Both the position numbers and the translations under genes were made by a program. Below, piece after piece: positions 1 to 5,309 of a stretch of 5,309 bases of DNA. This DNA is from Thiotrichales bacterium (GTDB lineage Bacteria > Pseudomonadota > Gammaproteobacteria > Francisellales > CACEW01), in contig JAHFRR010000101.1 in assembly GCA_023266165.1 (NCBI GenBank), positions 1 through 5,309 of the forward strand. The letters are read 5' to 3'. The notes below the pieces were generated by a model. It saw only the letters and a program-made list of their open reading frames with translations. It did no database searches and had not been told where the DNA came from. Position 1 is the stretch's first letter, and each line of letters begins with the position of its first letter.

Positions 1-644
1 AGCTGTATCCCAAAGAGCATCAGCGATTGGCGGATAAAATTCTTGATCAGGGAGGCGCGCTGATCTCAGAGTGTCCGTTGAGATTACCCCCCAGTAAGAT
101 TACGTTTCCACGGCGCAATCGTATTATCAGCGGATTGGCTTTGGGGGTACTGGTGGTAGAAGCGGCAGAGAAAAGTGGGTCTTTGATCACAGCGCGTGTG
201 GCGTTGGAGCAAGGGCGTGATGTGTTTGCCATCCCCGGATCCATTCATGACCCTCGCAGTCGCGGCTCGCATGGATTATTGCGCCAAGGCGCCATTTTGG
301 TAGAGAGCATGGCAGATATTTTACGCGAATGCCAGCTGGCTTTGTCTTTTAAATTAGGGTTTAAGTTCGGCGAGAACGCGCACTCAAATTTCAAATCTCA
401 TCCCCCCTCTCAGGGGCTATCGCAAGATAAAAATACAGCTATTTTAGAATCCGATTTAGAATTAAAATCCTCACCCTCCCCGGAGTATGCAGCGCTTTTT
501 TCGGCTTTTTTACCTGAAAAAACACCAATCGATGCCCTGATTCAAAGAAGTGGATTGAAAGCGGCGCAAGTATCCTCTATGCTGCTCATAGGTGAGCTGG
601 AAGGATGGGTCAAGATCGTCCCTGGCGGATATGTGCGAACATGA
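1..644 (+). CDS. dprA: DNA-processing protein DprA (Smf), C-terminal part, 5' end outside window
   Basis: DprA binds incoming single-stranded DNA in the cytoplasm during natural transformation and loads RecA onto it. The gene is open from the window edge; the first full codon is at base 3 and 213 residues are visible, roughly the last 60% of a usual DprA of about 360-380 residues. The visible part has the Rossmann-like DprA core hallmarks: YPKEH at the edge, GALISE, FPRRNRIISGLALGVLVVEA (visible residues 35-54), GSLITAR (59-65) and EQGRDVFAIPGSI. A polar Ser/Pro/Lys-rich linker (about 118-158) leads to a C-terminal winged-helix domain (about 160-213) ending GGYVRT. The TTG at 27 is internal to this frame and is not the start, because homology continues upstream of it. 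It lies 21 bases before topA, a common proteobacterial neighbour. The family call is very secure; whether the cell is naturally competent cannot be told from here. Confidence 0.96.
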   Translation, partial: LYPKEHQRLADKILDQGGALISECPLRLPPSKITFPRRNRIISGLALGVLVVEAAEKSGSLITARVALEQGRDVFAIPGSIHDPRSRGSHGLLRQGAILVESMADILRECQLALSFKLGFKFGENAHSNFKSHPPSQGLSQDKNTAILESDLELKSSPSPEYAALFSAFLPEKTPIDALIQRSGLKAAQVSSMLLIGELEGWVKIVPGGYVRT

Positions 645-665
645 GTTTCGATGTGAGTAGTGAGC

Positions 666-3026
666 ATGGCAAAATATGTAGTGGTGGTGGAGTCTCCGGC
701 GAAGTCCAAAACAATCCAAAAGTATTTGGGTAAAGAATACGAAGTCTTTGCCTCTTATGGACATGTGAGGGATTTGGAAAATAAAACCGGCGCAGTAGAT
801 CCAGATGCCCAGTTTGCCATGCATTACGAGACCATTGCCCGCAATGCGAAGCATGTGGATGCCATTGCAAGGGCATTGAAGGGTGCTGATGGCCTGTTTC
901 TCGCAACTGACCCTGATCGTGAAGGAGAGGCCATCTCCTGGCATCTCTATGAGCTGTTAAAGCAAAAACGGGTGTTGGGCGAGATGCCTGTGAAGCGTGT
1001 GGTGTTTTATGAAATCACAAAATCCGCAATTCAAGAAGCCGTGGCGCATCCTAGAGATATTTTGATGGACTTGGTGAATGCCCAGCAAGCGAGGCGCGCG
1101 CTGGATTATCTGGTGGGCTTCACCTTATCTCCTTTACTCTGGAAAAAGATTCGCCGTGGACTTTCAGCCGGGAGGGTTCAAAGCCCTGCGTTGCGCCTGA
1201 TCGTTGAGCGTGAAATTGAAATTGAAAAGTTTATCTCGCGTGAGTACTGGAGCATGACGGCGGAATGTGTCAAGCAGGCTGTGCCGTTTCAGGCGAAATT
1301 GGTCGAGTATCAAGGCCAAAAAGTCGAAAAGTTTTTCTTTGAGTCCGCTGAGCCTGCGCTCTTAGCCAAACAAGTGCTGCTGGCTGCCTCCCAAGGTCAG
1401 CTTTTGGTACACAGCATTGAGCGTAAGCAACGCAAGCAATATCCAGCGCCACCGTTTACAACTTCGACGCTGCAACAAGAGGGCGTCAGAAAGCTGGGGT
1501 TCAGCACCAAGAAAACCATGATGGTAGCTCAGCAGCTCTATGAAGGAATCGATATTGGTGAGGGCACTGTGGGGTTAATTTCTTACATGCGTACGGATTC
1601 CCTCAATCTTTCCCAAGAGGCCTTGTCTGACTGTCGCGGGTATATTTTAGATAAATTTGGGGTGGAAAACCTGCCTGAAACCCCTCGGTTTTTCAAAACG
1701 AAATCTAAAAACGCCCAAGAAGCCCATGAGGCGATTCGGCCGACTTCTTTCTTTAGGCAGCCTGAAGATGTGAAAGCGTTTCTCAATGCAGATCAGTTTA
1801 AGCTGTATCAGCTGATTTGGAAGCGGGCCATTGCCTGCCAGATGGCGCATGCGATTTTAGACACGCTGGCGATTAACCTCCTGACCTCGCATGACCAAGC
1901 CACAGGTCTGTTTCGTGCGACAGGCTCTACAGTGGTCAAACCAGGGTTTATGCGGGTCTATCAAGAGAGCTTTGATGATGTCTCTCCTGCTCATTCGAAT
2001 GCTCATTCGAATGCAGCAAATGCAAGCCCTGAAGAAGACAATAATAAATTATTGCCAGATTTGAAAGAAGGGGAATTGATTGAGCTACGGGATCTTTTAG
2101 CCGAGCAGCATTTCACAGAGCCGCCCCCTCGATACAGCGAGGCTTCTTTGGTGAAAACCCTGGAAGAACATGGAATTGGCAGGCCTTCAACTTATTCTGC
2201 AATTATCTCGACCCTTCAAACACGCGAGTATGTGACGTTGGAGCAGAAGCGCTTCAGGCCTACGGATGTAGGGCGTATTGTCAATCGTTTTCTCACGCAG
2301 TTTTTTACTCAATACGTTGACTATGGATTTACGGCAGGATTGGAAGATGAGCTAGATGCGGTCTCGCGAGGAGAGACCGCGTGGATCCCCTTGCTTGAAA
2401 AATTCTGGGGGCCCTTTAAAGCCAAGATCGGCGAGATTGGAGATACGGTCAAGCGCGCGGATGTCACTCAAGAACTCACAGAAGAAGATTGCCCCAAGTG
2501 CGGCCATAAGTTGGCGATTCGACTGGGGAAAACCGGGCGTTTTATTGGATGCACGCATTATCCACAGTGCGATTACACACGCAATCTCCCTGATGCATCA
2601 GGCAACGATGCAGCGAGTGTAGGCCCTGAAATCCTTGAGGGGCGGGTATGCCCCCTGTGCAACAGCACGTTGCATATCAAACAAGGGCCGTATGGCAAAT
2701 TTATCGGATGCAGCAGCTATCCGACGTGTCGCTTCATCGAGCCTTTGAAAAAACCCAAAGAGACCGGCGTGCCCTGCCCGAAATGCCAAAAAGGGCATAT
2801 TCTGGAAAGGCTCTCTAAACGGGGCAAAGTTTTTTACTCCTGTGACCAGTATCCTAAATGTGACTATGCCCTGTGGAACCCACCCCTACAAGAGCCTTGC
2901 CCTCAGTGCCATTGGCCTATTTTGACTCTCAAGACCACCAAACGCCATGGGGTGCAAAAAGTTTGCCCTGTAGAAGGCTGTGGGTATGCGAGTGATGAGG
3001 CTTTGGGTGAGGGAGAGGCTGGATGA
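666..3026 (+). CDS. topA: DNA topoisomerase I (type IA, omega protein)
   Basis: This enzyme relaxes negative supercoils by cutting one strand through a 5'-phosphotyrosine link. With the ATG at 666 it has 786 residues. The Toprim domain starts at once (MAKYVVVVESPAKSKTI, catalytic Glu9) and carries the metal motif DPDREGE (Asp82, Asp84, Glu86). GLSAGRVQSPALRLI follows, and the active tyrosine is Tyr307 in ISYMRTDS. HGIGRPSTYSAII lies in the type IA core. Four C-terminal zinc ribbons keep all cysteines: 609/612/629/635, 662/665/682/688, 704/707/726/732 and 745/748/767/772. E. coli TopA is longer (865); lengths under 800 fit Legionella-type proteins. A GTG at 660 would add two residues. I prefer the ATG because related proteins begin with the same M-x-K-Y and GTGAG at 653-657 lies 8 bases before it. 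A low-complexity HSNAHSNAANAS insert sits before the EEDNNK segment. The stop overlaps the next start. Confidence 0.97.
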   Translation: MAKYVVVVESPAKSKTIQKYLGKEYEVFASYGHVRDLENKTGAVDPDAQFAMHYETIARNAKHVDAIARALKGADGLFLATDPDREGEAISWHLYELLKQKRVLGEMPVKRVVFYEITKSAIQEAVAHPRDILMDLVNAQQARRALDYLVGFTLSPLLWKKIRRGLSAGRVQSPALRLIVEREIEIEKFISREYWSMTAECVKQAVPFQAKLVEYQGQKVEKFFFESAEPALLAKQVLLAASQGQLLVHSIERKQRKQYPAPPFTTSTLQQEGVRKLGFSTKKTMMVAQQLYEGIDIGEGTVGLISYMRTDSLNLSQEALSDCRGYILDKFGVENLPETPRFFKTKSKNAQEAHEAIRPTSFFRQPEDVKAFLNADQFKLYQLIWKRAIACQMAHAILDTLAINLLTSHDQATGLFRATGSTVVKPGFMRVYQESFDDVSPAHSNAHSNAANASPEEDNNKLLPDLKEGELIELRDLLAEQHFTEPPPRYSEASLVKTLEEHGIGRPSTYSAIISTLQTREYVTLEQKRFRPTDVGRIVNRFLTQFFTQYVDYGFTAGLEDELDAVSRGETAWIPLLEKFWGPFKAKIGEIGDTVKRADVTQELTEEDCPKCGHKLAIRLGKTGRFIGCTHYPQCDYTRNLPDASGNDAASVGPEILEGRVCPLCNSTLHIKQGPYGKFIGCSSYPTCRFIEPLKKPKETGVPCPKCQKGHILERLSKRGKVFYSCDQYPKCDYALWNPPLQEPCPQCHWPILTLKTTKRHGVQKVCPVEGCGYASDEALGEGEAG
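1989..2012 (+). repeat. Perfect 12-bp tandem duplication inside topA
   Basis: The unit GCTCATTCGAAT occurs twice in a row and is in frame, encoding AHSN-AHSN, followed by a degenerate AANA. It lies in a surface-like, polar segment between the DNA-binding core strands of TopA, where length varies between relatives. The unit contains the 8-base palindrome ATTCGAAT. It looks like a replication-slippage duplication that keeps the reading frame. Confidence 0.85.
2356..2382 (+). repeat. Inverted repeat within topA coding sequence
   Basis: GCGGTCTC (2358-2365) and GAGACCGC (2373-2380) are perfect inverted arms around a 7-base loop. A wobble T-G pair and an A-T pair extend the stem to 10 bp (2356-2365 with 2373-2382). 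It encodes part of LDAVSRGETAW, a segment conserved in TopA, so protein constraint may explain it. No T-run follows, so it is not an intrinsic terminator. Confidence 0.5.
3009..3018 (+). promoter_or_regulatory. Ribosome binding site for DAHP synthase
   Basis: GAGGGAGAGG lies inside the last codons of topA, and its GAGG end is 4 bases before the ATG at 3023. It supports that start, which overlaps the topA stop as ATGA, and suggests translational coupling of the two genes. Confidence 0.65.
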
Positions 3027-4108
3027 GCCAGACAGAAGATGTGCGTATCCAGGAAACCCAACCCCTGGATGCCCCTGAGGTGGTGCATGACGCCTATCCC
3101 ATGACGGTGCCTATCGCCTCGCGCATTCAAATCCTCAGGCGCCAGATTGCTCGTATTGTCACGGGCGAAGATTCACGATGTTTGATTGTCGTGGGGCCCT
3201 GCTCAATTCACGATGAAGCGTCTGCCCTAGAGTATGGCGCAAGGCTTGCCGAGGCACAGCAGGCTTTTCAAGAGACGCTCTTGCTGGTCATGCGTGTGTA
3301 TTTTGAAAAACCCAGAACTTCCATTGGGTGGAAGGGGTATCTCAATGATCCAGACCTCAATGGCAGCTTTAACATCAACAAAGGGTTGAGATCCGCCCGC
3401 CAATTATTATTGACGTTGAATCAGATGGGAGTGCCTTGTGGCACGGAGTTTTTGGATGTCATCTCTCCCCAATATTATGCAGACTTGATTGCCTGGGGTG
3501 CCATTGGTGCGCGAACCACAGAAAGCCAGGTGCACCGCGAATTGGCCTCAGGGCTATCCGCCCCTATTGGCTTTAAAAATGGAACAGATGGCAATATTCA
3601 GATTGCGATTGATGCCATTCGTTCGGCGCGTGCTTCGCATCATTTTTTGTCGATCACGCAAAAGGGGCGTGCCGCCATCTTTAAAACATCCGGAAACCCC
3701 GATACCCACATGGTGTTGCGGGGCAGCCATGAGGCCCCTAATTGCGATCGGGGGTCCATTCAAAAAGTGGTTGCACAGCTGCAGGCGCATCAATTGGAGC
3801 CCCGTGTGATGGTCGATTGCAGCCACGGCAACAGTCAACGAGAGTATAAAAACCAGAAACGGGTTGCTCAAGCCTTGGCGCAATCGATTGCCGAGGGTTC
3901 TCAGGCCATTATGGGCGTGATGATGGAAAGCCACTTACACTCGGGCAATCAGCCTTTTACCCTACCCCTTGCCACGCGTCTTGAATATGGCAAGAGCATT
4001 ACAGATCCGTGTATCGACTGGGAGAGCACGTTGGAATTATTAAAGGGGCTGTCATGCGCTGTGGCCCAGAGGTCTCAGAGATCTCAGATAGTTCAGAAGA
4101 GCGAGTAG
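3023..4108 (+). CDS. aroG: 3-deoxy-7-phosphoheptulonate (DAHP) synthase, class I, AroF/G/H type
   Basis: It condenses phosphoenolpyruvate with erythrose 4-phosphate, the first step of the shikimate pathway to aromatic amino acids, in the cytoplasm. The 361 residues align end to end with the 350-residue E. coli AroG as I remember it. Metal ligands are present: Cys60 in VVGPCSIHD, His268 in DCSHGN, Glu302 in MMESHL and Asp328 in KSITDP. Phosphate and PEP contacts are Arg91 and Lys96 (MRVYFEKPRTS), Arg164 (GARTTESQVHRELASG), Lys185 (GFKNGTDG) and Arg233 (LRGSHE). Positions matching the AroG phenylalanine pocket, Asp145, Pro149, Leu178 and Ser179, are kept, so feedback inhibition is likely, but which amino acid acts cannot be decided; AroF and AroH remain possible names. 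The short C-terminal tail beyond AroG contains RSQRSQ from a near-perfect 9-base duplication (4070-4087). The start overlaps the topA stop by 4 bases and has a good Shine-Dalgarno. Confidence 0.95.
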   Translation: MSQTEDVRIQETQPLDAPEVVHDAYPMTVPIASRIQILRRQIARIVTGEDSRCLIVVGPCSIHDEASALEYGARLAEAQQAFQETLLLVMRVYFEKPRTSIGWKGYLNDPDLNGSFNINKGLRSARQLLLTLNQMGVPCGTEFLDVISPQYYADLIAWGAIGARTTESQVHRELASGLSAPIGFKNGTDGNIQIAIDAIRSARASHHFLSITQKGRAAIFKTSGNPDTHMVLRGSHEAPNCDRGSIQKVVAQLQAHQLEPRVMVDCSHGNSQREYKNQKRVAQALAQSIAEGSQAIMGVMMESHLHSGNQPFTLPLATRLEYGKSITDPCIDWESTLELLKGLSCAVAQRSQRSQIVQKSE

Positions 4109-4111
4109 GGT

Positions 4112-5170
4112 ATGGCAACATTAGGGTTTCTCATTGGGCGATTTCAAGTGTTTCACAAGGCACACTTATTTTTAGTTCAAGAAGCGCTGTTGGGTTCCAA
4201 GAGCCATCCTCGATGCGATCGCTTGCTGATTTTGATCGGCTCCTCCTGTCGGGCACGCAGTGTCAAAAATCCTTTTTCATTTGACGAACGTAAAGACATG
4301 ATGCAGCGGGCGTTATACCAGGAAGCGCCTGAGCTGATTGACAGAGTCATCTTCGCGCCTGTAGAAGATCAAATGTATGATGAACCTCAATGGGTTGTGT
4401 GTGTGCACGCAGAAATTCAAAAAGTACTTCAACAGGGCGAAACCCCTGTATTAATAGGCCATGAGAAAGATGCCTCCAGCGATTATTTAAAGCTTTTCCC
4501 AGAGTACGTACGCGCGGAATACCCGCACATCCCTGAGATTAACGCGACAGAAATCCGTGAGGCGTGGCTCTCTCAAACCCTCGAGAACTCTCGTATCTGC
4601 GCTTGGATTCCAAGATCAATCTATGAAGATCTGAGAAGCTTTGAAAAAGATCTCACCTACCTGTTGTTAAAAACAGAATTTGAGTTTTTAAAGCAATATC
4701 GTGATGCTTGGGCGCAAAGCCCCTATCCCCCTATTTTTGTGACCGTGGATGCCCTGGTGTTATGCAACGAGCATGTCTTGCTGATCCAGCGTGGCCATCA
4801 ACCTGGTATTGGGTTATGGGCGATGCCGGGTGGGTTTTTAGAGCCCCAAGAGTGGGTGTACAGGGGGATTATTCGAGAGCTCAAGGAGGAGACCCAGTTG
4901 GAACTCTCTATCACAGTGCTGACGGCCTTGCTGCGCGAGGTGCGTGTGTTTGATCATCCAGATCGCGCGCAAGTGGGGCGTGCCATCACGCATGTAGGGC
5001 GCTTTGAGTTGCCCTATCTCACCTTGCCTAAGGTGAAAGCACATGATGATGCCCAATCTGCCAGCTGGATCCCCATCGCCAGTCTCCCTATGTTTTCAAA
5101 GTTGATGCACGATGATCACTATTATATTTTGAAAAAGCTATTAGGATTCAAAAGCCTTGATGAGAGATAA
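4112..5170 (+). CDS. nadM: Bifunctional nicotinamide-nucleotide adenylyltransferase / Nudix hydrolase (NadM-Nudix fusion)
   Basis: The N-terminal half (about 1-175) is a NadM-type adenylyltransferase that joins NMN and ATP to give NAD. The C-terminal half (about 205-345) is a Nudix hydrolase, in this family usually an ADP-ribose pyrophosphatase. Seen in order: GRFQVFHKAH (9-18, nucleotide-binding motif), KNPFSFDERKDMM (52-64), GHEKDASSDYLKLFPE (116-131), INATEIR (143-149, the ISxTxxR-like motif), then VTVDALVL, GLWAMPGGFLEP and the Nudix box from Gly241 through Glu247 to RELKEE (255-260), keeping the metal-binding glutamates 256, 259 and 260. The box has Gln262 where the general consensus has Gly; fusions remembered from Synechocystis and Francisella also lack Gly there. 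The 352-residue length and layout match those fusions. Odd: Val13 and Ala17 replace the usual Pro and Gly of GRFQPFHxGH. It starts 3 bases after the DAHP synthase stop, with a weak GAGTAGGG upstream. Confidence 0.94.
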   Translation: MATLGFLIGRFQVFHKAHLFLVQEALLGSKSHPRCDRLLILIGSSCRARSVKNPFSFDERKDMMQRALYQEAPELIDRVIFAPVEDQMYDEPQWVVCVHAEIQKVLQQGETPVLIGHEKDASSDYLKLFPEYVRAEYPHIPEINATEIREAWLSQTLENSRICAWIPRSIYEDLRSFEKDLTYLLLKTEFEFLKQYRDAWAQSPYPPIFVTVDALVLCNEHVLLIQRGHQPGIGLWAMPGGFLEPQEWVYRGIIRELKEETQLELSITVLTALLREVRVFDHPDRAQVGRAITHVGRFELPYLTLPKVKAHDDAQSASWIPIASLPMFSKLMHDDHYYILKKLLGFKSLDER

Positions 5171-5255
5171 TTTTAAAATAAAAATGTTTTTTTCAACTTT
5201 CTTAGGAGGCCCTATTAGAAAGGCTTGGAATGTTAAAAACTCTTTCTTTTCTTGT
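5171..5255. other. AT-rich non-coding stretch after nadM
   Basis: This 85-base stretch follows the nadM stop directly. It is AT-rich, with TTTTAAAA at its start, an A-rich block and then seven Ts at 5187-5193. The T-run has no GC-rich stem before it, so it is not a convincing intrinsic terminator. A perfect Shine-Dalgarno-like AGGAGG lies at 5204-5209, but no ATG, GTG or TTG with proper spacing opens a reading frame after it. No supported gene is seen. Confidence 0.6.
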
Positions 5256-5279
5256 AGAGCCTGGCTATGGCAAGGCTCT
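5256..5279 (+). repeat. Stem-loop 1 downstream of nadM
   Basis: AGAGCCT (5256-5262) pairs with AGGCTCT (5273-5279), a perfect 7-bp stem. After a G-A mismatch, two more pairs (GC/GC) close a TATG loop at 5266-5269. Only two Ts stand after or at the end of the stem, and the opposite strand has no T-run either, so terminator function is doubtful on both strands. It is followed after 7 bases by a second hairpin. Confidence 0.55.
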
Positions 5280-5286
5280 TCCAGTG

Positions 5287-5309
5287 CCCTCCTCCCTTGC
5301 GGAGGAGGG
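5287..5309 (+). terminator. Stem-loop 2, perfect 9-bp GC-rich hairpin at window end, possible terminator or palindromic repeat
   Basis: CCCTCCTCC (5287-5295) and GGAGGAGGG (5301-5309) are perfect inverted arms around the loop CTTGC. The right arm ends on the last base of the window, so a T-run needed for an intrinsic terminator of the upstream operon cannot be checked, and the stem may be longer. Such GC-rich palindromes in an AT-rich gap are also typical of dispersed intergenic repeats. The hairpin is certain; the function is a guess. Confidence 0.45.

Noticed and set aside
27..644. TTG at 27 as the true start of a short DprA
   Set aside because: The frame stays open to the window edge and the upstream residues (LYPKEHQR) match the DprA core, so the gene is cut by the window, not truncated.
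510..944. 144-residue antisense open frame across the dprA-topA junction
   Set aside because: It lies opposite two genes with clear family motifs, has no recognisable domain and no good ribosome site; it is a shadow frame.
2490..2996. Possible separate zinc-finger gene at the end of topA, like the split-off topA zinc-ribbon gene next to dprA in E. coli
   Set aside because: The four zinc ribbons are in frame and continuous with the TopA core, with no stop or restart.
3489..3809. 106-residue + strand frame inside the DAHP synthase gene
   Set aside because: It is an out-of-frame reading of conserved AroG codons, rich in Arg/Pro/Cys with no family resemblance.
3554..3934. 126-residue antisense open frame inside the DAHP synthase gene
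   Set aside because: It is fully opposite strongly conserved coding sequence, and its translation shows no domain.
4009..4284. 91-residue + strand frame bridging the DAHP synthase and nadM genes
   Set aside because: It overlaps the conserved end of one gene and the conserved start of the next, so a real third gene is very unlikely.
5171..5193. A/T inverted repeat with T-run as an intrinsic terminator just after nadM
   Set aside because: The only possible stem is made of A-T pairs, too weak for a standard terminator.

Overview
The window holds four genes on the + strand, packed almost end to end, followed by a short non-coding tail. In order they are: the C-terminal part of dprA (its start lies before base 1), a complete topA, a complete class I DAHP synthase of the AroF/G/H type, and a complete fused NadM/Nudix gene for NAD metabolism. 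The gaps are 21 bases (dprA-topA), a 4-base ATGA overlap (topA-DAHP synthase) and 3 bases (DAHP synthase-nadM). None of these gaps can hold a promoter, so the genes are most simply read as one transcription unit whose promoter lies upstream of the window or inside a gene.

The organism is a proteobacterium, most likely a gammaproteobacterium. TopA resembles, from memory, the Legionella/Coxiella type in wording and in length (under 800 residues with four zinc ribbons). The DAHP synthase is the enterobacterial AroF/G/H type. The NadM-Nudix fusion is of the kind known from Francisella and Synechocystis. Base composition looks moderate. Placement near Legionellales is an inference from remembered sequences, not from a search.

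Functionally the genes do not form one pathway. DprA loads RecA on incoming single-stranded DNA, TopA relaxes negative supercoils, DAHP synthase opens the aromatic amino acid pathway, and NadM-Nudix makes NAD and hydrolyses a nucleoside diphosphate derivative, probably ADP-ribose. dprA next to topA is a familiar proteobacterial pairing; the two downstream genes look like housekeeping passengers of the same transcript.

The last 139 bases (5171-5309) hold no supported gene. They are AT-rich at first and then carry two successive inverted repeats, the second a perfect 9-bp GC-rich stem that ends exactly at the window edge. This is either the operon's transcription terminator region or part of a dispersed palindromic repeat. 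I see no CRISPR array, tRNA, rRNA, insertion sequence or defence system. The most unusual coding signal is a non-canonical nucleotide-binding motif in the adenylyltransferase half of NadM.
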